64,000 nt of DNA. Origin: Lysobacter soli. Lineage in GTDB: Bacteria > Pseudomonadota > Gammaproteobacteria > Xanthomonadales > Xanthomonadaceae. The DNA lies in NCBI RefSeq assembly GCF_003382285.1, contig NZ_QTJR01000007.1, positions 62,001-126,000 on the forward strand. The letters run 5' to 3'. Made by a program: the position numbers and the translations under genes. Shown here piece after piece: positions 9,677 to 17,135 of this stretch. The notes under the pieces were generated by a model, which was not told the DNA's origin, made no database searches, and saw only the letters and a program-made list of their open reading frames with translations. Numbering within the stretch: the stretch's first letter is position 1; the number at the start of each line of letters is the position of its first letter.

Positions 9677-10240
9677 ATGTCCACGCCGCTGACCTTCAAG
9701 GACGCCGCCGCCGCGCTACGCCGGGGCGGCGTCGTCGCGTATCCCACCGAAGCCGTCTGGGGGCTGGGCTGCGACCCGTTCGACGAAGCGGCGGTGACGC
9801 GGCTGCTCGCCATCAAGCAGCGGCCGGTCGACAAGGGCGTCATCCTCATCGCCAGCGCGCGTTCGCAGTTCGACGGGCTGCTCGACTGGGACGCCCTCAC
9901 CGCGCCGCAGCGCGAAACGGTGCTCGCCAGCTGGCCGGGCCCGAACACCTGGATCGTCCCCACGCTGCCGCGCGTGCCGCGCTGGATCACCGGCTCACAC
10001 GACGGCGTCGCCGTGCGCGTGAGCGCGCATCCGGACGTGATCGCGCTCTGCGAGGCGTTCGGCGGGCCGCTGGTGTCGACGAGCGCGAACCTGGCCGGCG
10101 AGCCGCCGGCGTTCACGCGCGAGGCGCTGGATCCACGCGTGCTCGCGCTGCTGGACGGTGTCACGACCGGCGAAACAGGCGGCCTCGCCTCGCCGACCGC
10201 CATCCGCGACGCCCGCACCGGCGCGCAGATCCGCGCCTGA
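9677..10240 (+). CDS. tsaC: Threonylcarbamoyl-AMP synthase (Sua5/YrdC/YciO family)
   Basis: Makes threonylcarbamoyl-AMP from Thr, bicarbonate and ATP, the first step of t6A37 tRNA modification. The 187-residue, single-domain product has the short TsaC length. Motifs: GGVVAYPTEAVWGLGCDP near the N-terminus, the nucleotide-binding KQRPVDKGVILI, and STSANLAGEPP near the C-terminus. I chose the ATG at 9677 (MSTPLTF); an upstream in-frame start would only add a short Arg-rich extension. It follows topA with a REP-like element between, an arrangement common in this family. Confidence 0.93.
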   Translation: MSTPLTFKDAAAALRRGGVVAYPTEAVWGLGCDPFDEAAVTRLLAIKQRPVDKGVILIASARSQFDGLLDWDALTAPQRETVLASWPGPNTWIVPTLPRVPRWITGSHDGVAVRVSAHPDVIALCEAFGGPLVSTSANLAGEPPAFTREALDPRVLALLDGVTTGETGGLASPTAIRDARTGAQIRA

Positions 10241-10316
10241 ACACACGGCAGCGCTGGACCCGCCGCCGCCGCGCATCGCGCTTCCTTCGTCACCCCGGCC
10301 GACGCAAGATGCGCCC

Positions 10317-11057
10317 ATGCGCCCGGCTCTCCGCATCGTGACCCTGTCCTTCCCGCTGCTGCTCGCGACGGTGGCTGCGTCCGCGGCGGAGATCACGATC
10401 TACCGCTGCACCGATGCGAACGGGCAGCTCGCGTTGCGCGACACGCCGTGCAAAAAGGGCGAGACGCAGCAGACCAAGGAAATGCAGCGCCCGAAGGACG
10501 CGCCGCCCGCCGTGCGCCGCGCCGCTTCCGCACCGAAGGCGACGCCGGCCGCGGCGGAGCCCGCGACACGCTATCTCGTCAGCGCGCCCGCGCGGCCGAT
10601 GTACGAATGCGTCACGCCCGACGGCAACCGCTATCTGAGCGACACCAGCGCCGGCAATCCGCGCTGGGTGCCGCTGTGGACGCTGGGCTATCCCGGCTAT
10701 GCGGGCCTGCTGCCGCCGCGCCGCGAGTTCTATCCGGGCAGCGTGCAGGCCAACGTGCAGGGCCAGTTCAACGGTGGCGACGGCCGCTATTCGGTGAGCA
10801 TCGGCGATCGCCCGCCGCCGCGTCCGCCGCACGACGTGCCGCCGCCGGGGTACGCGGTCGATTCCTACGGCGCCGGCACCTGGGTGTACGACGAATGCCA
10901 CGCGCTGCCGCAGGAAGAAGTCTGCGCGCGCCTTCGCGACGAACGCTGGGAACTCGGCCGTCGCTACAACAGCGCGCTGCAGAGCGAACGCGGCGACATC
11001 GATCGCCGGCAGCGCGGCATCGATGCGCGCCTGGCCAGCGACTGCGGGGGCGGTTGA
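10317..11057 (+). CDS. Secreted DUF4124 domain protein
   Basis: 246 residues. A signal peptide (about 1-23, ending ASA) is followed by the DUF4124 signature IYRCTDANGQLALRDTPC, a small domain common in envelope proteins of Xanthomonadales and Pseudomonads. The middle is Pro/Ala-rich; the C-terminal half contains several Cys (YECVTPDG, YDECHALPQEEVCARL) that may form disulfides in the periplasm. Its role is unknown. Its TGA overlaps the ATG of the next gene by one base, so the two are probably translationally coupled paralogs. Confidence 0.85.
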   Translation: MRPALRIVTLSFPLLLATVAASAAEITIYRCTDANGQLALRDTPCKKGETQQTKEMQRPKDAPPAVRRAASAPKATPAAAEPATRYLVSAPARPMYECVTPDGNRYLSDTSAGNPRWVPLWTLGYPGYAGLLPPRREFYPGSVQANVQGQFNGGDGRYSVSIGDRPPPRPPHDVPPPGYAVDSYGAGTWVYDECHALPQEEVCARLRDERWELGRRYNSALQSERGDIDRRQRGIDARLASDCGGG

Positions 11058-11671
11058 TGCGGCGACTGCACATCGGCACGCTCGCGTTGTCGTTCGTCCT
11101 GGCGATGCCCGCCGCGCATGCGCAACTCGTCATCTATCGCTGCACGGATGCGTCTGGCGCCGTCACGCTGCAGAACGGCACGCCCTGCCCCAAAGGCAGC
11201 AAGCAGCAGAAGAAAGTAATGGAGGCGCCGGCGCCCGCTGCGGCGCCCGCGCCGGTCGCGCCGCCCGCGGTTTCGCCGCCACCGCAACCCGCGCCCGTCG
11301 TCGCGCCCGCGCCCGCACCCACGCCACCGCCGCAAGCCGTCGCCACGCCGAAGCAACCGCCGCCGGCGCTGTTCGAATGCCGTACCTGGGACAACACGCG
11401 TTACTTCGGCGAGAACCCGCAACCGCCACCGCGCTGCGCGCCGATGCAGGTGACCGGGCTCGACGGTTCCAATGCGATGGCCGGCGGCGCCGCATGCCAG
11501 ATGATGGACGACCAGTGCCAGCCCGTCGCCGAGACCGCGCTGTGCGACGCGTGGAGGCAGCGCGTGCGCGAGCTCGATGCGCGCGCGACGTTCGGCGGCG
11601 GCGACGCCGTCCCCCCGGAAGAAGCCGAACGCATCCGGCGCGTCCTTGCCGACAGCACCTGCACGCCCTGA
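11057..11671 (+). CDS. Secreted DUF4124 domain protein, paralog of the preceding gene
   Basis: 204 residues with a signal peptide ending AHA (about residue 22), then the DUF4124 core IYRCTDASGAVTLQNGTPC, a long Pro/Ala linker and a Cys-containing C-terminal domain (CRTWDNTRYFGENPQ, ACQMMDDQCQPV). The order of parts matches the upstream neighbour, which points to tandem duplication followed by divergence. The function is unknown; periplasmic location is inferred from the signal. No clear terminator is visible before the next gene. Confidence 0.83.
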   Translation: MRRLHIGTLALSFVLAMPAAHAQLVIYRCTDASGAVTLQNGTPCPKGSKQQKKVMEAPAPAAAPAPVAPPAVSPPPQPAPVVAPAPAPTPPPQAVATPKQPPPALFECRTWDNTRYFGENPQPPPRCAPMQVTGLDGSNAMAGGAACQMMDDQCQPVAETALCDAWRQRVRELDARATFGGGDAVPPEEAERIRRVLADSTCTP

Positions 11672-11805
11672 CGGCGTCGTGACGCCGCAGCGCTGGCCGC
11701 CGGCGCGCCCCGCACGCGTTTGAACTCAGGGCGAAGCGGCGGCCCCGCCGCACGACCGGACGGCCGTCCCGAGGCCGCCACGAGCGCAAGGGAAGACTCT
11801 TGGAG

Positions 11806-13698
11806 ATGGACTTGTCCGCAGTGCGCCCCGCGCTCGGCTGGTGGACGGTGTCGGCCCTGATCGTGGCCGCGCTGCTGCTTGCCGCGCTCGCACTGTTCGT
11901 CCTGCGAGAACGCATTCCCGCGCACTGGCAGCAGCCGGTGCGTGCGCTCGTCTTCGGCGTGAAGATCGACGACGACATCCGCATCGCGATGCCCGACGGC
12001 ACGCACCTGGCCGGCACGCTGTATCGCCCGCGCAACGTCGACGGCCCGCTGCCCACGGTCTACGTCCGCCTCCCCTACGACCGCCGCCGTTACGGCGAGG
12101 CCATCGGCGAAGGCCTGTTCTTCGCGCGCAACGGGTACGCCGTGTTGTTGCAGGACGTACGCGGCAAGTTCGAATCCGAAGGCGACGACTTCCTGCCATG
12201 GCGGCACGCCACCGGCGACGGCGTCGCCACGCTCGACTGGATCGTCCGCCAGCCGTGGTCGAACGGGAAGGTCGGCACGATCGGCTGCTCGGCGCTGGGC
12301 GAACTGCAATACGCGCTCGCGCGAGCGAACCATCCCGCGCATGCGGCGATGATCCCGATTGCCGCCGGCGGCGCGGCCGGCGACGTGGACGGCCAAGCCG
12401 GCTACTTCGGCGCGTTCGAAGGCGGCGTCTTCCAGCTGGCGGGTGCGGCGGGCTGGTTCGCCAAGCACGGGATGAAGGCCGACCACCGCCCGTGGCCGAA
12501 CGACCTCGACATGGCATCGGCGCTGCCGACACTGCCGGCGATCGACGTCGTCAAGCGCGTGCGGCCCGGGGCGAACGGCTTCCAGGACTTCCTGCAGACG
12601 CCGCTCGGCGACGCACGCTGGCGCGCGCTGGACTACGTGTTCTCCGACGACCGCCCGACCACGCCGGCATTGGTGGTCGATACCTGGGGCGATCCCAGCC
12701 TGGCCGGCACGCTCGCGCTGACCGAATCCGTGCGCCGGCATTCGCCCGACGCGGCGCGCGCGCAGCACGTGCTGATTGCGCCGGGAAACCATTGCGAACA
12801 GGAACTCGTCGTCGGCATGGGAAAGTTCGGCGAACTGCCGGTGCGCAACGCGGCGCAGCCGTATCGCGACTACTACCTCGCATGGTTCGACCACTGGCTG
12901 CGCGGGCGCGGCGACGGCCTCAAGGCGCTGCCGCCGTATCGCTATTTCGTGCTCAACGAACAGCGCTGGCTGGACGCGACGCAATGGCCGCCGGCCGAAG
13001 CGCGGCCGCAGTCGTGGTACCTGTCGAGCAACGGCCACGCGAACAGTCGCGACGGCGACGGCGTGCTCGCGCTGGAAGCCGCGCGCGAGATCCGCTCCGA
13101 CGACTTCATCCACGATCCGACGGATCCGGTTCCCTCGCGCGGCGGCCCGCTGTGCTGCACGGGCGATCCGAACCAGCGCGCCGGCCCGGTCGACCAGCGC
13201 GACGTCGAGACGCGCAAGGACGTGCTCGTCTACACCTCCGCGCCGCTGCAGCAGCCGCTGCGCATCGTCGGCAAGCTCAGCGCGCAGCTGGTGGTGTCGT
13301 CGACCGCGCCCGATACCGACTTCGTCGCGCGCCTGGTGCACGTGTGGCCCGACGGCCGCGCGACGAACATCCAGGAAGGCGCGTTGCGCGCACGCTACCG
13401 CGACGGCGTCGAACGCCCGAGCCTGATGACGCCGGGCCAGCGTTACGTGCTGGACGTGCCGATGCGGTCGATCGCCTACCTCGTTCCCCGCGGCCATCGC
13501 ATCCGGCTGGACATCAGCAGCTCCAGCTTCCCGCGACTGGAGCGCAATCTCGGCACGGGCGGTCGCAACTACGACGAAAGCGTCCCGTCGAAAGCGCTGA
13601 ACCGCGTCTTCCACGGCGGCGATGCGGTGAGCTTCGTCGAGATCCCCGTGCTCGACCTTCCGGTGCCGGACGAGAGGACGTTCCCGGGGCCGCGCTAG
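11806..13698 (+). CDS. Membrane-anchored CocE/NonD (X-Pro dipeptidyl-peptidase, S15) family hydrolase
   Basis: About 630 residues: a single N-terminal membrane helix (about 12-36), then an S15-type alpha/beta-hydrolase domain with the nucleophile elbow GTIGCSALGELQYA (Ser at the GxSxxG position), RLPYDRRRYGE, and a later APGNHCEQ that probably supplies the His. A C-terminal jelly-roll part follows (PLRIVGKLSAQLVVSSTAPDTDF and GHRIRLDISSSSFPRLERN). The family includes cocaine esterase and acyl-peptide hydrolases; the substrate cannot be told. A TTG six bases upstream is an alternative start. The stop shares the four bases CTAG with the convergent gene. Confidence 0.87.
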   Translation: MDLSAVRPALGWWTVSALIVAALLLAALALFVLRERIPAHWQQPVRALVFGVKIDDDIRIAMPDGTHLAGTLYRPRNVDGPLPTVYVRLPYDRRRYGEAIGEGLFFARNGYAVLLQDVRGKFESEGDDFLPWRHATGDGVATLDWIVRQPWSNGKVGTIGCSALGELQYALARANHPAHAAMIPIAAGGAAGDVDGQAGYFGAFEGGVFQLAGAAGWFAKHGMKADHRPWPNDLDMASALPTLPAIDVVKRVRPGANGFQDFLQTPLGDARWRALDYVFSDDRPTTPALVVDTWGDPSLAGTLALTESVRRHSPDAARAQHVLIAPGNHCEQELVVGMGKFGELPVRNAAQPYRDYYLAWFDHWLRGRGDGLKALPPYRYFVLNEQRWLDATQWPPAEARPQSWYLSSNGHANSRDGDGVLALEAAREIRSDDFIHDPTDPVPSRGGPLCCTGDPNQRAGPVDQRDVETRKDVLVYTSAPLQQPLRIVGKLSAQLVVSSTAPDTDFVARLVHVWPDGRATNIQEGALRARYRDGVERPSLMTPGQRYVLDVPMRSIAYLVPRGHRIRLDISSSSFPRLERNLGTGGRNYDESVPSKALNRVFHGGDAVSFVEIPVLDLPVPDERTFPGPR

Positions 13699-15689
13699 AC
13701 GCCGAACGGATACGTCTCCGGCACCTGCGTGTCGTCGCGTTCCGGCGCGGCGATCGCATGCACCGCCTGCGTCTTGTCGAACCAGACGTAACCGTCGTAC
13801 TGCCGCGCGAGCGATGCGCGCGCGTAATGGCTTTGCAGCTCGGTGTCGGGGCGGTAGATCACGCCGATGAAGCGCTGCAGGCGCGGTTCGGACAACGCGT
13901 GTCGCAGCGCCTCGCCATGGCCTTCGCGGAGGTCTAGGAGGAAGCGTTCGATGCCGCTGTCGTGGCACAGCCGCTCCACGCTGCCAGCGCGCGACGGACG
14001 TACGTCCATCACTTCCATCTCTTCGCCCCAGTCGTGCGCGGCGGCGACGGTGCCGGCGTGCGTGCCGAAGCCGATCAGCGCCGCTTCGCCTGAATGCCGC
14101 TGGCGAACGAGCTGGCCGATGTTGTGCTCGCCGCGCGACTGGCCCATGTCGGTGTGGCGCGCGTCGCCGATGTGCGAGTTGTGCGCCCACACCACCGCGC
14201 GCGAACGTGGGCCGTGCGCGCGCAGCAGCAGGTCGAGCGTGTCCGCCATGTGCTCGTCGCGCAGGTTCCAGCTTTCCGCGCCGCCGTAGTACATCACGCG
14301 GTAGTAGCGTTCGGCCGAGGCGACCAGGCGCGCGTTCTGCGCGGCGTCGAGATGGTCCGGCTCGAGTTCGTCGATATCGCCCAGTCGTTCGTCGAGCAGG
14401 TCGCGACACTGCCGCACCACCGCTTCCTCGCACATCGCGTGCCCCGCGCGCAGCGCGGCGCGACCGTAGACTTCCGGCGAACTCTGCCAGGGCGTCAGGC
14501 AACCGTAACGTTCGCGCGCGACGGCGGCTGCGTCCGGATCGGTGCGATCGAGGTAGTCGAGCACCGCCTCGATCGATGCATCGAGGCTGTAGATGTCGAG
14601 GCCGTAGAAGCCCACCTGCTCGGTGTATTCGCGTCCCTGGTTGTAGCGGCGCATCCAGCCGGCGAGCGCGGCGACTTCACGGTTGCGCCACATCCACGTC
14701 GGAAAGCGCGCGAACACCGCGCCGTGCGGCCGCGGCGGCAGGTGCCGCACGTGGCGATTCACGACCGATGCGTCGGGCCAGTCGGCTTCCACCGCGACCA
14801 GCGTGAAGCCATGCCGCTCGACCAGCCGCTGCGTGATCGCGGCCCGTGCGGCGTAGAACTCCGATGTGCCATGGCTGCATTCGCCCAGCAGCACGACGCG
14901 CGCGTCGGCGAAACGTTCGAACGCGTCGGCGAAGGCTTCCTCGTCGATAGCGGGCAGCGGGATGGCGTGTTCGGCCACGAGCGATGCGGCATCGTCCGCG
15001 CGCGCTGGGGTTGCGCGACGGCTCGCCGCGCGGCGGCCATCCTCGGCCCAGCCCTGCTCGCCGACCAGCGGAACGAACATCACCGCGCCGAGGTCTTCGC
15101 GTTCGAAGGTGTCCTGGCCGGTACGGACGACCTTCGTCAGCTCCTGCACGTCGCCGTCGTCGCCGACGGGAATGACGAGTCGCCCGCCGATGGCGAGCTG
15201 CGCCTGCAACGCCTGCGGCGGCGCGGGTGCGCCCGCGGCGACGACGATGGCGTCGAATGGCGCGGCGTCGGGCCAGCCGCGACTGCCGTCGCCGGTGTGG
15301 ACGTCGATGTTGTCGTAGCCCAGCTGCGCGAATCGCGCACGCGCTTCGTCGGCGAGCGAGGCATGGCGTTCGATGGTGTGCACCTCGCGCGCGAGGCGCG
15401 ACATCACGGCCGCGGCATACCCCGATCCGGTGCCGACTTCGAGCACGCGATCGCCGGGTTCGATGTGCGCGGCTTCCAGCATCAGCGCGACGATGTACGG
15501 CTGCGAGATCGTCTGGCCCTCGCCGATGGGCAGCGCGCTGTCCTCGTAGGCGAACTCCTCCATGCCGGCCTCGACGAAGCGTTCGCGCGGCACCTCCGCC
15601 ATCGCGGCGAGCACGCGTGCATCGCGCAATCCACGCGCTGCCAGGTGGCTGCGCACCATGCGCATGCGCGCGGCATCGAATGCGGCCAT
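13695..15689 (-). CDS. Fusion: protein-L-isoaspartate O-methyltransferase plus erythromycin esterase domain
   Basis: 664 residues. Residues 1-215 form a PIMT domain: SQPYIVALML, the SAM loop VLEVGTGSGYAAAVMSRLA and GDGSRGWPDAAPFDAIVVAAGA. Residues about 235-650 form an erythromycin-esterase-like domain: VLLGECSHGTSEFYAARA, VAVEADWPDASVVNRH and VVWAHNSHIGDARHTDMG, which hold the Glu and His residues of that family. PIMT repairs isoaspartyl residues in aged proteins. EreA-like domains hydrolyse macrolide lactones, but many homologs are not resistance enzymes. The start at 15689 (MAAFDAARMRMV) has AGGA just upstream and matches PIMT N-termini; an ATG at 15734 lacks a ribosome site. A separate PIMT gene lies at 29049-29822. 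Confidence 0.9.
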   Translation of the reverse strand: MAAFDAARMRMVRSHLAARGLRDARVLAAMAEVPRERFVEAGMEEFAYEDSALPIGEGQTISQPYIVALMLEAAHIEPGDRVLEVGTGSGYAAAVMSRLAREVHTIERHASLADEARARFAQLGYDNIDVHTGDGSRGWPDAAPFDAIVVAAGAPAPPQALQAQLAIGGRLVIPVGDDGDVQELTKVVRTGQDTFEREDLGAVMFVPLVGEQGWAEDGRRAASRRATPARADDAASLVAEHAIPLPAIDEEAFADAFERFADARVVLLGECSHGTSEFYAARAAITQRLVERHGFTLVAVEADWPDASVVNRHVRHLPPRPHGAVFARFPTWMWRNREVAALAGWMRRYNQGREYTEQVGFYGLDIYSLDASIEAVLDYLDRTDPDAAAVARERYGCLTPWQSSPEVYGRAALRAGHAMCEEAVVRQCRDLLDERLGDIDELEPDHLDAAQNARLVASAERYYRVMYYGGAESWNLRDEHMADTLDLLLRAHGPRSRAVVWAHNSHIGDARHTDMGQSRGEHNIGQLVRQRHSGEAALIGFGTHAGTVAAAHDWGEEMEVMDVRPSRAGSVERLCHDSGIERFLLDLREGHGEALRHALSEPRLQRFIGVIYRPDTELQSHYARASLARQYDGYVWFDKTQAVHAIAAPERDDTQVPETYPFGV

Positions 15690-15806
15690 CTCGTCCTGTC
15701 GCGTGTGGGCTGCCCCATTGATGCCCACGCGCATGTTATGCGCCGGTCACGCGCGCGGCGCGAACCCTTCACCTGTTCGTTCCGTCGCACGCGGTAGGCT
15801 ACACGT

Positions 15807-15917
15807 GCCTGGAAAGGAGGTCCCACGAACGAAAGTTCATGATCCTCGACAGGCAACCGACAAGCGTTCCGCTTGTCACGACCGCCAGGCGATTCAGCAC
15901 CGCCTGGCGGTTTTTTT
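15807..15917 (+). ncRNA. Free-standing structured RNA candidate with exposed Shine-Dalgarno-like motif
   Basis: Three consecutive hairpins end in a strong intrinsic terminator. First a GNRA-type hairpin, GAAC-GAAA-GTTC (15827-15838), then GACAAGCG-TTC-CGCTTGTC (15859-15877), then the 11-bp terminator stem. The 5' part contains GGAAAGGAGGT (15811-15821), a full anti-rRNA sequence with CsrA-like GGA motifs. Both flanking genes are on the reverse strand and the next forward gene is 900 bases away, so this is not a leader. TAGGCT at 15795-15800 could be a -10 box; no good -35 was seen. A short frame from ATG 15839 runs through the terminator and is unlikely to be coding. Confidence 0.6.
15881..15917 (+). 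terminator. Strong intrinsic terminator of the RNA candidate
   Basis: ACCGCCAGGCG (15881-15891) pairs perfectly with CGCCTGGCGGT (15901-15911) across a 9-base loop and is followed by a run of T to 15917. It is forward-directed, although the neighbouring genes are on the reverse strand. Confidence 0.9.
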
Positions 15918-15954
15918 ATGCGTGTGTTTTCGGCAGACGCGATGTCGCGCGCAT

Positions 15955-16731
15955 TCAGAAGCCGTAGCGCAGGAAGCCGCCGTCCACGGCGATGCATTCG
16001 CCGGTGATGTAGCCCGCGGCCGGCAGGCACAGGAACGCGATCGCCGCAGCGACTTCCTCCGGTTCGCCGATGCGCCCGAGCGGCGTGCGCAGCAGGACCT
16101 CGTCCAGGTAATCCGGATCGGCGAGCTTGTCCGACGTGCGGCGCGTGCGGATGTACCACGGCGCCACCGCGTTCACGCGCACGCCGTCTTCGGCCCATTC
16201 GACGGCGAGGTTGCGCGTCATCTGGTGCATCGCCGCCTTGCTCATGCCGTACGGCGCGCCGGTTCGCACGTGCGTGGTGCCCGACACGCTGCCGACGTTC
16301 ACGATGCTCGACGACGCATGCCTGGTCAGCAGCGGATGCGCGTAACGCGACAGTTCGAACGCGGAGAACACGTTCACTTCGAACACCTGCCGCCACTCGT
16401 CCTCTGTGTAGTCGGTGGCGGCCTTGGTGAGGTTGCCGCCGGCGTTGTTCACCAGGATGTGCAGGCCTTCGCCGAAATCCTCGACCCAGTCGAGCAGTTC
16501 GCGGCGCTGCTCGTCGTCGGCGACGTCGGCGACGAAGGCCTGCACGTCGCGTTCGGGGAAATCTTCCATGAGCTCGGCGCGCACCGCGTCGAGCCCGGCG
16601 ACATCGCGCGCGGCGAGCAGGACGTCGGCGCCGAAACCCAGCAGCTCGCGTGCGACCGCGCGGCCGATGCCGGCGCTGCCGCCGGTGACCAGGGCCAGCT
16701 GGCCGTCGAGGCGCCAACGCTTGGGATCCAT
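15955..16731 (-). CDS. SDR family oxidoreductase (tropinone reductase-like)
   Basis: 258 residues, classical short-chain dehydrogenase length. The NAD(P)-binding motif is TGGSAGIGRAVARELLGFG near residue 16, then NNAGGN, the active-site Ser in VNVGSVSG and the YGMSK Tyr/Lys pair, ending with the usual ITGECIAVDGGFLRYGF. The Asp/Arg pattern after the second strand (AARDVAG) suggests NADP. The closest family groups include plant-type tropinone reductases and 3-oxoacyl-ACP reductase-like enzymes; the substrate is unknown. The start at 16731 (MDPKRW) is 95 bases from the divergent lipoprotein gene, so the two probably share a promoter region. Confidence 0.9.
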   Translation of the reverse strand: MDPKRWRLDGQLALVTGGSAGIGRAVARELLGFGADVLLAARDVAGLDAVRAELMEDFPERDVQAFVADVADDEQRRELLDWVEDFGEGLHILVNNAGGNLTKAATDYTEDEWRQVFEVNVFSAFELSRYAHPLLTRHASSSIVNVGSVSGTTHVRTGAPYGMSKAAMHQMTRNLAVEWAEDGVRVNAVAPWYIRTRRTSDKLADPDYLDEVLLRTPLGRIGEPEEVAAAIAFLCLPAAGYITGECIAVDGGFLRYGF

Positions 16732-16825
16732 CGCCGTCTCCGTGATTGTGGGCACATGCCGGTCGCTTGCCGCGCGCGGCGGCCGGCGTAGCATAGCCCG
16801 CAGACCCGGCCACGAGGATGCGCGG

Positions 16826-17053
16826 ATGTTGCGGAAGCTGCTGTTGGCAATGACGGTGATGGCGTTGTTCGCGGGTTGCTCCAAACCGCAGCCGCCGGAG
16901 AAGGAACGCCCGGTGGAACCGCAGGCGACGCAGTTGCGCGACGCGATCAAGGCACCGATCGACAAGGCAAAGGACGTCGAGAAGCAGGTGCAGGACGCCG
17001 CCGAGGCGCAACGCGCTGCGATCGACGCGCAGGAGCAGGCCGCGGGCGGTTGA
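16826..17053 (+). CDS. Small lipoprotein
   Basis: 75 residues. MLRKLLLAMTVMALFAGC is a classical lipoprotein signal with a lipobox ending in Cys18. The mature part is a short, highly charged, probably helical segment (LRDAIKAPIDKAKDVEKQVQDAA) that may form a coiled coil. GAGGA lies 7 bases before the ATG. A bidirectional terminator follows after 23 bases, so it is a single-gene unit. No function is recognised; similar small coiled lipoproteins are common near the outer membrane. Confidence 0.85.
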   Translation: MLRKLLLAMTVMALFAGCSKPQPPEKERPVEPQATQLRDAIKAPIDKAKDVEKQVQDAAEAQRAAIDAQEQAAGG

Positions 17054-17075
17054 TCGTCATCTACCACGTGGAAAC

Positions 17076-17103
17076 AAAAAGGCCCGCCATCGGCGGGCCT
17101 TTT
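17076..17103. terminator. Bidirectional terminator between the lipoprotein gene and sppA
   Basis: GGCCCGCC (17081-17088) and GGCGGGCC (17092-17099) form a stem with an ATC loop. It is flanked by an A-run on the left and a T-run on the right, so it can end transcripts from both the forward lipoprotein gene and the reverse sppA gene. Confidence 0.9.
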
Positions 17104-17135
17104 CGTTCACTGCGTCTCTGCGCGAGGTTCGCGGA

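Noticed and set aside
11401-14502. 1033-residue reverse-strand open frame
   Set aside because: It overlaps the S15 hydrolase and part of the PIMT-esterase gene. No recognisable domain; third-position GC keeps the frame open.
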